The notes beneath the pieces were generated by a model that was given only the letters and a program-made list of their open reading frames with translations, was not told the origin of the DNA and made no database searches. A stretch of DNA of 64,000 bases from Burkholderia sp. S171 (GTDB lineage: Bacteria > Pseudomonadota > Gammaproteobacteria > Burkholderiales > Burkholderiaceae): the NCBI RefSeq assembly GCF_009766085.1, contig NZ_LMUF01000075.1, positions 78,168 through 142,167 on the forward strand. The letters run 5' to 3'. Of this stretch, positions 53,900 to 64,000 are shown piece after piece. Every line of letters starts with the position of its first letter. Positions within the stretch are counted from its first letter, which is position 1. A program made the translations under genes and the position numbers.

Positions 53900-55261
53900 T
53901 CACACGACCGTCGCGAGCGCGAAAGTCAGTCCCAAACCCATCACCGAAATAATCGTCTCGCAAAGCGACCACGTCTTGAAGGTCTGCCCGACCGTCATGC
54001 CGAAGTACTCCTTCACGAGCCAGAAACCGCCGTCGTTCACGTGCGAGAAAATCAGCGAGCCGCAACCCGTTGCCAGCACCAGCAATTCAGCACTGACCGC
54101 GCCGTTCGATGCCGCCGCGATCGGCGCAACAATGCCGCACGCGGTCGTCATGGCGACGGTCGCCGAACCCGTGGCAAGGCGGATCAGCGCGGCCACGAAC
54201 CAGCCGAGCAGCAACGGCGATAAATGCGCAGCCGATGCCGTGGCCACCAGTTGCTGCGAAATTCCGCTTTCGCGCAGCACGTTGCCAAAGCCGCCACCCG
54301 CGCCGACGATCAACGTGATCCCCGCGATAGGCGCGAGGCAGTCGCCGCAGAATTTCTGGATCTGCGCACGATCGAATCCACGCGATGCCCCAAAGCTCCA
54401 GAAGCTGAACAACACAGCGACCAGCAACGCGACATCGGAATTGCCGAAGAAATGCAGCAAGTCGTTTGGCAGCGTCTTTGGCGTGGAGATCAGATCGGCC
54501 CAACTGCCGATCAGCATCAGGATCACCGGCAGCAGAATAGTGAATAACGTAATGCCGAAACCCGGCAGTTCGCGCGTTTCGCCTTCCTTGCGGGTATCGA
54601 TGAATTGAGATGCCAGCGGGTTGTTCTCCGGCAGCTTGATGTACTTGTGGATCAACAGCGCGAATAACGGACCGGCAACAATCGCCGTGGGAATACCGAC
54701 AATCAGCCCGTACATGATCGTCCGGCCAATATCCGCGTGATACGCCTGCACGGCGAGCAGCGCGGCGGGGTGCGGCGGGATCAGGCCGTGGACCACGGAG
54801 AGTCCGGCGACCATTGGCAAGCCGATCAGCAACAGCGACTTCTTCGTGCGTTTCGCGACGTTGAACGCAATGGGAATCAGCAGCACGAAACCGACTTCAA
54901 AGAACACCGGCAAGCCGACGATAATCGCCACACACATCATGGCCCAGTGAATGTATTTCTCGCCGAACCAGTTGATCAGCGTATTCGCTATACGTTCGGC
55001 ACCGCCGGATTCGGCCATCATCTTGCCGAGCATGGTGCCAAGGCCCACCACAATGGCTATATGCCCAAGCGTGTTGCCATTGCCCGTTTCGAAAGCCTTG
55101 ACGATCTTGTCCATCGGCATGCCGACTGCAAGACCCAATAACAATGAAACGATGATCAGTACGAGAAACGGGTAAACCTTGTATCGCGTGATCAGCAGGA
55201 TCAGCAGCGCAATAGCGATAACCGCGTACACCAGCAGCATGCTGCCGTGAACAGGCTCCAT
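53900..55261 (-). CDS. gntT: High-affinity gluconate:proton symporter, GntP family
   Basis: A 453-residue inner-membrane permease with about twelve to fourteen helices. AVGMPMDKIVKAFETGNGNTLGHIAIVVGLGTMLGKMMAESGGAERI and GLIPPHPAALLAV are signatures of the GntP family. The C-terminus has SHVNDGGFWLVKEYFGMTVGQTFKTWS. The GntT rather than GntU or DsdX assignment rests on its neighbours gntK, edd and eda. Confidence 0.93.
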   Translation of the reverse strand: MEPVHGSMLLVYAVIAIALLILLITRYKVYPFLVLIIVSLLLGLAVGMPMDKIVKAFETGNGNTLGHIAIVVGLGTMLGKMMAESGGAERIANTLINWFGEKYIHWAMMCVAIIVGLPVFFEVGFVLLIPIAFNVAKRTKKSLLLIGLPMVAGLSVVHGLIPPHPAALLAVQAYHADIGRTIMYGLIVGIPTAIVAGPLFALLIHKYIKLPENNPLASQFIDTRKEGETRELPGFGITLFTILLPVILMLIGSWADLISTPKTLPNDLLHFFGNSDVALLVAVLFSFWSFGASRGFDRAQIQKFCGDCLAPIAGITLIVGAGGGFGNVLRESGISQQLVATASAAHLSPLLLGWFVAALIRLATGSATVAMTTACGIVAPIAAASNGAVSAELLVLATGCGSLIFSHVNDGGFWLVKEYFGMTVGQTFKTWSLCETIISVMGLGLTFALATVV

Positions 55262-55445
55262 GACACGCCTCCTTCGGTTGTTAGCGTTTTTGTTGGGTCA
55301 GCGGGTGCGTTTGCCGTTGTTCAAGCATTCATTCAAGCATTTATGGATGCATGGATTTGGCATGCGCACGCGCAATCGGCGAGTAACTGAGACGGGATTT
55401 TACTTGCAGCGCCCGAAACCTGCGCAGTAAGCGTTGCCGAATGTG

Positions 55446-55493
55446 AAAAAGCCCTTGCGGCACGTTTGACACGTGCGCCGCAAAGGCTTTTTT
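55446..55493. terminator. Terminator of edd-eda, bidirectional
   Basis: AAAAAGCC (55446-55453) plus TTGCGGC (55455-55461) pair with GCCGCAA (55477-55483) and GGCTTTTTT (from 55485), with one mismatch. A-rich and T-rich flanks let it work in both directions, between the eda end and the gntT upstream region. Confidence 0.82.
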
Positions 55494-55524
55494 GGGGCTT
55501 CCGGTTTTCAGGTGATGCGTGGAT

Positions 55525-56156
55525 TCAGGCTTTGACGGGCGCCAGGAGGCTTGCCGCGCGCGCCAGACGCGTCACTTCTTCCCAGTTCTGCGCAGCCAAC
55601 GCGGCCTTCGGCGTCAACCACGATCCGCCCACGCACACCACGTTCGGCAGCGTCAGGAAGTTCGGCGCCGTCTCAGCAGTGATGCCGCCTGTCGGACAGA
55701 ATTTCAGGCCCGGGAACGGTCCGTTGAGCGCTTGCAACATCGACACGCCGCCCGCCTGTTGCGCCGGGAACAGCTTGACGATTTCGTAGCCGAATTCCAT
55801 CGCCTGGATGATGTCGGTCGGCGTCATCACGCCCGGCAGCAATGGCAGACCGCAATCGAGCGCGGCTTGATGAATCTCTTTCGTCAATCCCGGCGATACC
55901 CCGAATTGCGCGCCCGCTTTCTTCGCCTGTGCGCAATGCTCGGGCTTCGTGATCGTGCCTACGCCGACCACGATATCATCAGCCAGATGGCTCGCCCTTT
56001 CGATAGCTTCCAACCCCGCCGCCGTACGCAGCGTGATTTCCAGCACCTTGACGCCGCCCGCGTGCAGCGCACGCGACACGTTTTCACCCTGCTCGACCGA
56101 CTCGAAGGCGAGGACCGGAATCACCGGACCCAGACGCACGATTTCGCTTACCGTTT

Positions 56157-56160
<4 letters not shown>
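55525..56160 (-). CDS. eda: 2-dehydro-3-deoxy-6-phosphogluconate (KDPG) aldolase
   Basis: A 211-residue class I aldolase that splits KDPG into pyruvate and glyceraldehyde-3-phosphate. Glu41 (LEITLRT) is the general acid/base residue and Lys129 (IVKLFPAQ) is the Schiff-base lysine. FCPTGGIT is the phosphate-binding loop. The ATG overlaps the edd stop as ATGA, and AGGAG ten bases before it gives good initiation. Confidence 0.95.
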
Positions 56161-58076
<1,916 letters not shown>

Positions 58077-58188
58077 CGAAACTCCTTCGCCTGGGGCGGC
58101 GAGCGGGCGATTGACGCCAGGTTGAACGGTCGCGGGAGAAAGGTCGATTTTGTTTTTGAGACATTCCCGCGCCACGACGGCAATTCTA

Positions 58189-58202
58189 GTAGAAAAACTA
58201 CA
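58189..58202 (-). promoter_or_regulatory. Candidate HexR operator, edd side
   Basis: On the minus strand this reads TGTAGTTTTTCTAC, a palindrome with arms GTAG and CTAC. It lies about 113 bases before the edd start. It matches the site on the hexR side at 13 of 14 positions. Confidence 0.6.
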
Positions 58203-58307
58203 TACATTCCATCTGGAAAACCCTAACTTTGCGCTGATGTCTTATGTGAAGCCTTACTTTGGATACCTATTACCGTTGCTGAATGGGTTGTGATCAATGT
58301 TTGTTCT

Positions 58308-58321
58308 TGTAGTTTTTGTAC
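58308..58321 (+). promoter_or_regulatory. Candidate HexR operator, hexR side
   Basis: On the plus strand this reads TGTAGTTTTTGTAC, nearly identical to the site at 58189-58202 but in the opposite orientation. It lies 55 bases before the hexR start, consistent with autoregulation. Confidence 0.55.
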
Positions 58322-58375
58322 ATTTCGGCTAATCAGCTATAGTCCACGCATTTCCAGCATAGGATGAGATTCGCG

Positions 58376-59221
58376 ATGTTGCTGTCCCAAGTCGAAGCAA
58401 TGCGCGAGCAGTTGCGCCCCTCCGAGCGCAAGCTCGCCGATTACGTGATGGAAGCGCCACGCGAGGTGCTCGATCTCGCAATGACCGACTTCGCCACGCG
58501 AGCCGGCGTGAGTCAGCCGACCATTGCGCGTTTTTGCCGGGCGCTGGGGTTTTCGGGGTTTCGCGAATTCAAGATCCGGTTGGCGCAAAGCATTGCCTCC
58601 GATGTCCCGGCGCCAGCAGTGTTTCGCGACGTGCGCGCTGATGAACCCGCTGCGGGCGTCGCGGCGAAGGTGCTTGATCGGACTATCGGCGCGTTGCTGC
58701 AAGTGCGCAATAGCTTGTCGTCGGATAGCGTGGCGGCGGCAATTACTCTTCTCGCCGATGCACGGCGTATCGAGTTTTACGGCGCCGGCGGTTCGGGAAT
58801 CGCCGCGCTGGATGTGCAGCACAAGTTTTTCAGGCTGGGCGTGCCGAGTGTTGCGTATTCCGATCCGCATACGTATACGACGTCGGCGGCGTTGTTGGGT
58901 GCCGGCGATGTGGTCGTGGTGATTTCGAATACGGGACGCACGCGGGACATCCTGGACGCGGTGAAATCGGCGCTGGCTGGCGGTGCGAAAGTTATCGCGA
59001 TCACGCACGGCAATTCGCCGCTGGCGCGCATGGCAAGCGTGGGATTGTTCGCGAACGTGGATGAAGACACGGACATTTTTTCACCGATGACATCGCGTGT
59101 ATCGCATCTGGCTATCGGCGATATTTTGGCTGTGGGCGTGGCGTTGGCGCGTGGCCCTGAGTTTGCGGAAAAGCTGGCGGAGGCGAAGGGTGTTCTGGAT
59201 AGGCGCCGCGTGGGGAATTAA
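58376..59221 (+). CDS. hexR: RpiR-family regulator HexR of central carbon metabolism
   Basis: A 281-residue regulator with an N-terminal RpiR helix-turn-helix (about 1-77: TDFATRAGVSQPTIARFCRALGFSGFREFKIRLA). A SIS sugar-phosphate domain (about 115-250) contains IEFYGAGGSGIAALDVQHKFFRLG and VVVISNTGRTRDILDAV. HexR senses KDPG and represses Entner-Doudoroff and related genes in proteobacteria. Divergence from edd and the paired operators support the assignment. AGGA, about eleven bases upstream, favours the ATG at 58376 over that at 58364. Confidence 0.9.
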   Translation: MLLSQVEAMREQLRPSERKLADYVMEAPREVLDLAMTDFATRAGVSQPTIARFCRALGFSGFREFKIRLAQSIASDVPAPAVFRDVRADEPAAGVAAKVLDRTIGALLQVRNSLSSDSVAAAITLLADARRIEFYGAGGSGIAALDVQHKFFRLGVPSVAYSDPHTYTTSAALLGAGDVVVVISNTGRTRDILDAVKSALAGGAKVIAITHGNSPLARMASVGLFANVDEDTDIFSPMTSRVSHLAIGDILAVGVALARGPEFAEKLAEAKGVLDRRRVGN

Positions 59222-59248
59222 CCCTCGCTGACTTTCTGAAAGATCGGC

Positions 59249-61098
59249 ATAGGGGACGGCCAAGAGGCCGTACCCCTGCCACACCACCCGGCATGCGGGT
59301 CCGCACCGGGCGGTTCGAGAAGTTGAGGTTAGGAGAGTCGAGGTACCCCCAGTCGATCGAAGTAGGCGATAGTGAGCACGCGTTTGAGAGCACGGTCGCT
59401 GTTGCGCCACCAGCAACGGTTATTCGCCGCCACCTGGCGCGCTGTTTCAGCGGATGCACCCAACGCACGGAGTTCCCGGTAGATGGTAAGGCCATGGCGC
59501 CAGTGTTTAAGCTGGATAGCGCGCAGCCGGTGACGCATCCACTCCTCTAGTGCCGACCACACACCGGGCGTTTGCGCCATCCTGAAGTATGCCTTCCACC
59601 CCAACACGTAAGGCCGTAACCGTTCCACCACCTCCTTCATCCTGCGCCCGCCAGAACGGCGGGTCAGTTCACGAATGCGACGCTTAAACGCCAGGAGCGG
59701 TTTGGCCGCTACCTTGCGCTTCACTACACCGCCCGGAGCTACCCACAAGCTGTAGCCCAGAAACTTGCGGCCGAACACGCTCGCCACCGCGCTCTTGGTC
59801 TCGTTGACCTTCAAGCGCAGCCGACCATACAAGCGTCGCAACAGTGCCATCACTCGTTCACCTGCACGGCGGCTACGAACATACACGTTCGAATCGTCGG
59901 CGTAGCGCACGAAGCAATGACCCCGCCTTTCCAATTCCCGATCCACCTCATCGAGCAGCACGTTGGCCAGCAATGGTGATAGCGGCCCGCCTTGCGGCGT
60001 GCCCTGATGTCTTTGCTGCACCACCCCGTCATCCATGATGCCGCTGTTCAAATACGCCCGGATCAACTGGATGACTCCGGCGTCGCCAAGGCGTTTCTGT
60101 AAGCGGTCAATCAGAATGTCGTGATTGACCCGGTCGAAGAACTTCTCCAGATCCACGTCCACCACAACCCGCCGCCCAGACTGCACGTACGACTGCGCGG
60201 TTAACACCGCGTCGTGCGCACTGCGCCCGGGCCGAAAGCCGTAGCTATGCTCGCTGAAGGTAGGGTCCAGAATCGGCTGCAACACTTGCAGCAGTGCTTG
60301 CTGGATCAGCCGATCCGTCACCGTCGGGATGCCCAGCTCGCGCTCGCCTCCGTCCGCTTTCGGAATCGTCACTCGCCGTACCGGACTCGGCCGGTACGTC
60401 CCCTTTAGCAATTGCTCGCGGATCACAGGCCACACCGTCACCAGGTGTCGGGAGGTCTGATCGATATCCAGACCGTCTACACCCGCAGCGCCTTTGTTTG
60501 CCCGTACCCGCTTAAACGCCTGCTTCAGGTTCTCTCTCGTCAACGCCGCTTCCAGTAGCGCCGACCCTGTGTTCCCGGATTCATGCCGCGGGCGGCAAGC
60601 TTCGTCACTCACGGGTACACGCGCAGCTTCACCGCGCGCTACTCCCGCTCGCCCCGTTTGCACGGGCATCTGACGCAATGCCTGCCACATCGACATGACG
60701 CTGAACACTCCTTCTCGTTCGGCCCTTCATCACTAGCTTCAGCCTCACCGGCCTATCCTGTGACTAGTACGGCCTCTGCTGACTTCTCGCTCCGACTCGA
60801 CGCCGTCGCCCTTTCAGGCACGAGGCGAGATCTCCCCAGGTAAGAACGCAATCCTTCACCGCACAACCGCCGGATCTACAGCACCTGATCCTTGACCACG
60901 AGAGCTTCGCAGTTTCGTGCCTGCTCGCCCTGATCGGCACCGCCTTCTATCCGGTTCTTGTCCATCGGCTCGCGGCTTCGCTCCACGCTTCCTCCCCACG
61001 CTCGGTCACCCTCACGCAGTTGCGCTTCGCTTCGTTCGCTGTGGTCAACTCACGGGAGGACTCGCACCTCCAAGATTGCGCCCATGCTGGGCGCACAC
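59249..61098 (-). mobile_element. Group II intron, bacterial class C-like, with its maturase gene
   Basis: On the minus strand the element begins GTGTGCGCCCAGCATGGGCG near 61098 (or GTGCG at 61096). It ends after a domain V-like stem (GAACCGCCCGGTGCGG with CCGCATGCCGGGTGG) and a domain VI-like stem (GGGGTACGGCC with GGCCGTCCCC), followed by TAT near 59249. Size is about 1.85 kb. It sits immediately after the T tract of a rho-independent terminator, which is the known target preference of class C introns. Exact ends are estimated by eye. It lies between hexR and the adhesin gene, interrupting neither coding sequence. Confidence 0.85.
59329..60696 (-). CDS. ltrA: Group II intron reverse transcriptase/maturase
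   Basis: A 455-residue protein encoded in domain IV of the intron. The RT domain has IPKADGGERELGIPTVTDRLIQQAL, the block GFRPGRSAHDAV and the active site YADD near residue 262. Thumb/X (maturase) domain segments follow, with LNETKS-like KVNETKSAVASVFGRKFLGY and the GIIM-type GWKAYFRMAQTPGVW region. No HNH endonuclease domain is seen, as usual for class C. It starts at ATG 60696 after AAGGAG; a GTG lies at 60708. The gene appears intact, so the intron could be active. Confidence 0.93.
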   Translation of the reverse strand: MSMWQALRQMPVQTGRAGVARGEAARVPVSDEACRPRHESGNTGSALLEAALTRENLKQAFKRVRANKGAAGVDGLDIDQTSRHLVTVWPVIREQLLKGTYRPSPVRRVTIPKADGGERELGIPTVTDRLIQQALLQVLQPILDPTFSEHSYGFRPGRSAHDAVLTAQSYVQSGRRVVVDVDLEKFFDRVNHDILIDRLQKRLGDAGVIQLIRAYLNSGIMDDGVVQQRHQGTPQGGPLSPLLANVLLDEVDRELERRGHCFVRYADDSNVYVRSRRAGERVMALLRRLYGRLRLKVNETKSAVASVFGRKFLGYSLWVAPGGVVKRKVAAKPLLAFKRRIRELTRRSGGRRMKEVVERLRPYVLGWKAYFRMAQTPGVWSALEEWMRHRLRAIQLKHWRHGLTIYRELRALGASAETARQVAANNRCWWRNSDRALKRVLTIAYFDRLGVPRLS

Positions 61099-61100
61099 AA

Positions 61101-61136
61101 AAAAAGCGGGCTCTTCCGAAGAAGAGCCCGCTTTTT
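61101..61136. terminator. Terminator of the adhesin gene and intron target
   Basis: AAAAAGCGGGCTCTTC (61101-61116) pairs perfectly with GAAGAGCCCGCTTTTT (61121-61136) around CGAA. On the minus strand it ends the adhesin transcript, and its T tract abuts the 5' end of the group II intron. Confidence 0.88.
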
Positions 61137-61226
61137 GACATCTAAGAATACAGCAATAACCTACAAGACCGATCCTTCGAGAAACCCGGCTCTTGCGAAC
61201 CGGACTTCTCTCAGATCAGACTCCGA

Positions 61227-63932
61227 TTACCACTGGTACGAAGCACCAGCACCCACCGTCGTACCCGCTGCCGACCAACCCGCGCCCACGCGCACCTTGA
61301 TGTTCTGCGTGATACGAGCCGTACCGCCAATGGCCGTTGCTGCATAGCCCTGGAACGTACCGCCACCAATACCGATCGACAGCGTCTTGTTCGCATCGAC
61401 GTCCGGGATCATGGTCAGCGCAGTGGCTGCCGCAATACCGCTGTACGCCTTACGAGCAATACCGCCCACTGCCGAGTTCATCTGGTTCAGGTTGACTGCG
61501 TCCGTACCTTGCGTGCCAGCTGCCACGTTCGTGATTTGACGCTCGTTACCTTGCGAACCCATCGACACGCTGTTGTCACGGTCTGCAACCGAACCAGCAC
61601 CCAACGCAACTGCGTTGTTAGCCGGAGCCGTAGCGCCGTTACCGATAGCGATAGCGATCGAGTCCTTGCCCGACGCACCAGCGTTGCCGCCGATAGCGAT
61701 CGTGCCGTCACCCGTACCGCTCGCGCCGCCACCAATCACAACTGCGTGATCGCCAGAAGCCGAAGCGTTGTCGCCCATGGCGATTGCGTCGTTGCCGGTT
61801 GCCGAAGCAGCCGCTGCCGGCGTGCCCGGTGCACCGTCAACACCGTTCGTACCGTTGATACCGATACTCGTGTTGCCGGTCGTGGACGCGTTCTGCACTG
61901 CGGTTTGCAGAGAAGCGACTTCCGCGTTGGTAGCGTACAACTGGTCGCCGGTTACTGCATCCGTGCTACCCGCTGCCAAGTTGCCGTTCGTCAAACCGGA
62001 CAGCTTCGTCGTCGTCGCGGTGCCATCAGCAGCTGTTCCGCTAAGCGTCAGCTTGTCATGTGCTGACGAGTCGTACGCAACTGCGTTCGGCGTTGCCACT
62101 CCACCACCAGTCGAGATCGTGTTGACCTGATCTTGCAACTGGATCAAGTTGTTTGCGTTGCTGGTCGTACGGCCGTCAAGGTTGGTAATTGCATCACCGA
62201 CGTTGTACACCGTGTTGCCACCGACGCTGAACGAAGGCATGGTGATTGCGCCCGTCTTGCTGTCAACCTGCATGCCGCCACCGATCGCCGTCGCGAGTTG
62301 CGACGTTGCCGAGTTCAGCTGCGAACCGTTGATTGCGTCAACGCTCGACACATCCAGGCTACCGGCAGCTACACCAGTAATCCTGCGTGCACCCGCCGTA
62401 CCGGTCATGTCGACCACGGTGCCACCATTCAAAGCGCCAACCTTGATGTCACCCGTCGCAGGGTCTTGAATGACCAGACCGTTGCCTGTTGAACCCGTGA
62501 TGCCGGCAACCGTGGTGCCCAGGTCCGTCAACGTGGTGTCGACCTTCTTGAATGCGTCACCAGCGTTGTTGACCGTCGAGCCCTGGATGGTGTACGTCGG
62601 GCCAGTTACATTGCCCTTCGAATCGATCGCGGCGCCGCCGCCCAGTCCTGCAACGACTGGCGTCAACTGGCTCAGGTTCACTGCCGACGTAGGTGTCGTA
62701 CCGTTAGCTACATTGATCAGTTCACGAGCGCCTGCTGTGCCCGCGAAATTCACATGCGCACCGTCCGTTGCCGAACCCACCAGCAGATCAGCACCAGCAG
62801 CCGATTGCGTAACCAGACTCGGACCAACGTTGGCAATCTTGGTGTTGATTGCGTTCACGCCACCATCGAGTGCCGTCAATGCGTCGCCGACCGTCGATTG
62901 GTTTCCGCCCTGAACCGCGTACTTCGGACCCGTAACGGCACCCGTCGTAGGATCAACCTTTGCACCACCACCCAACGCAGTAACAACCGGCGTCAACTGG
63001 CTCAGATTCACAGCCGACGTAGCCGTCGTGCCTGCTGCTACACCGATCAGTTCACGATTGCCGCTCGTGCCAGCAAAGTTCACATGCGTACCGGCAACTG
63101 CTGTACCAACCAGCAGATCACCCGTAGCGCCTGCAGGTTGCGTGACGAACGTGTCACCACCACCGCCAGCAATTGCCGCTGCGCTAATTGCCGTAGTCAT
63201 CTGACCCAGGTTCACAGCGTCCGTGGTCGTGGTACCAGCAGCCACGTTCACGATCCTGCGTTGCGTTCCTGCTGCCGTACCACCAACCGACACAACGTTG
63301 TCCAGCGAGCCATCGCTGCCTGCACCGAGCACAATGCTGTTGTTGCCCGCTGAATCGACGTTGCTACCCAGCACGATCGTGTTGGTGCCCCGTACGAGGG
63401 ATGCATTGCCGATCACCATCGAGCCTGTCGCAGCCTTGACCGCCGTTGCACCAGAACCGATTGCAATGGTTGAGTTGCCAGACGCCAAAGAATTCGAACC
63501 GAACGCGATCGAATCTTGACCGTCGCCGACCGCAGTAAAGCCAGCCGACAAAGCGCGGAGGCCGGTAACGCTGGCATTTACGCCGATTGCCGTTGCGTTG
63601 ATACCGTTCGAAATCGCACCGTTACCGATTGCTACTGCGCCCTGCGCTGTAGCGTAGGCATTCTGACCAATTGCCGTGGCTTGCGCATCCGTAGCGTGCG
63701 TGTTGAGGCCAATCGCCATTGCGTCCGTACCGACCGCCTGCGTCTGTCCCAACTTGTCCGTATCACCCGTTGCCAGCACGTCTGTCCAGTTTTGTGCCGA
63801 GGCACCTAACATCGACATCGCAACACCCGACTTCAACACTTGCTGCGATTGAGTCGGCGTCAGGCCCTTCAGCATCGTCGTTACCTGACCCAGGTTCACT
63901 GCGTCCGTTGTACTTGTACCGTATGCGATCCA
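61227..63932 (-). pseudogene. Trimeric autotransporter adhesin, 5'-truncated
   Basis: At least 890 residues of a YadA-like trimeric autotransporter. Head repeats (AIGxxAxAxGxxAIAIG pattern) dominate the first 190 residues and recur near 680-790. Between them are neck/FxG-type modules with AVNLSQLTPVV repeats. The C-terminal 75 residues form the membrane anchor, from NLNQMNSAVGGIARKAYSG to GAGASYQW. The anchor is intact, but the N-terminal signal peptide is missing. The frame is open from GTSTTDAVNLGQV only back to a TGA at 63933-63935, with no proper start. The first usable codon is GTG at 63899 inside a repeat. Foreign sequence apparently replaces the 5' part beyond about 63920. Confidence 0.8.
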
Positions 63933-64000
63933 TCAGTAGCGCCCTTGTGTAGAAATCGCTGCACTCTGATGCTAGGTGTCCACGTGGACACTTAGAGGAT
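63921..64000. other. Foreign-looking flank of the broken adhesin, possible mobile-element end
   Basis: Adhesin-type coding stops abruptly near 63920. The next 80 bases contain a perfect 16-base palindrome, GTGTCCACGTGGACAC (63976-63991), and no adhesin repeat. This could be the end of an insertion sequence or a rearrangement junction. I cannot name the element from this short piece. Confidence 0.3.

Overview
The window reads as chromosomal DNA from a member of the Burkholderiaceae, most likely Paraburkholderia or Caballeronia (inference from overall GC-rich composition, protein style and gene order; no 16S rRNA or other decisive marker is present). Most of it is core gene content with conserved neighbourhoods: lptD-surA-pdxA-rsmA, amgK-murU divergent from lptD, miaB-phoH-ybeY-corC-lnt, glyQ-glyS-gmhB-plsC, and edd-eda beside hexR and the gluconate genes.

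Layout. 1-5.8 kb: the start of a CopD-like membrane protein, two multi-haem c-type cytochromes, a hemolysin III-type membrane protein and RNA helicase RhlE. 5.8-13.8 kb: a split-barrel-like protein, a ferritin-like protein, the glycerol-3-phosphate regulator/enzyme pair glpR and glpD around two small genes, an XRE-cupin regulator, and ribB under an FMN riboswitch. 14-18 kb: a membrane protein and an MFS/VOC pair divergent from a LysR regulator across a perfect inverted repeat. 18-31.7 kb: a long plus-strand run for tRNA modification, RNA maturation, envelope and lipoprotein processing, glycyl-tRNA synthetase, LPS heptose, phospholipid acylation and glyoxalase I. 31.7-35.9 kb: a strongly folded intergenic RNA-like segment ending at an unannotated 41-codon frame, then an EamA exporter, a LysR regulator and a porin. 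35.9-45.9 kb: the outer-membrane biogenesis operon, peptidoglycan recycling, a toxin-antitoxin pair and purB. 45.9-52.8 kb: two related surface proteins, one of 309 and one of 1803 residues, sharing an Ig-like N-terminal module and a C-terminal module. 53.4-59.2 kb: gluconate uptake, phosphorylation and the Entner-Doudoroff enzymes with their regulator. 59.2-64 kb: a bacterial class C-like group II intron sitting behind the terminator of a 5'-truncated trimeric autotransporter adhesin.

How the parts relate. GntT, GntK, Edd and Eda take gluconate to pyruvate and glyceraldehyde-3-phosphate; HexR probably controls edd-eda and itself through two matching operators. GlpR and GlpD form a second catabolic unit, with phased TTCG repeats before glpD. 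LptD, SurA, Lnt, PlsC, GmhB and AmgK/MurU all serve envelope construction. The most novel-looking items are the folded RNA/41-codon frame at 31.8-32.1 kb and the large/small adhesin pair at 45.9-52.8 kb.
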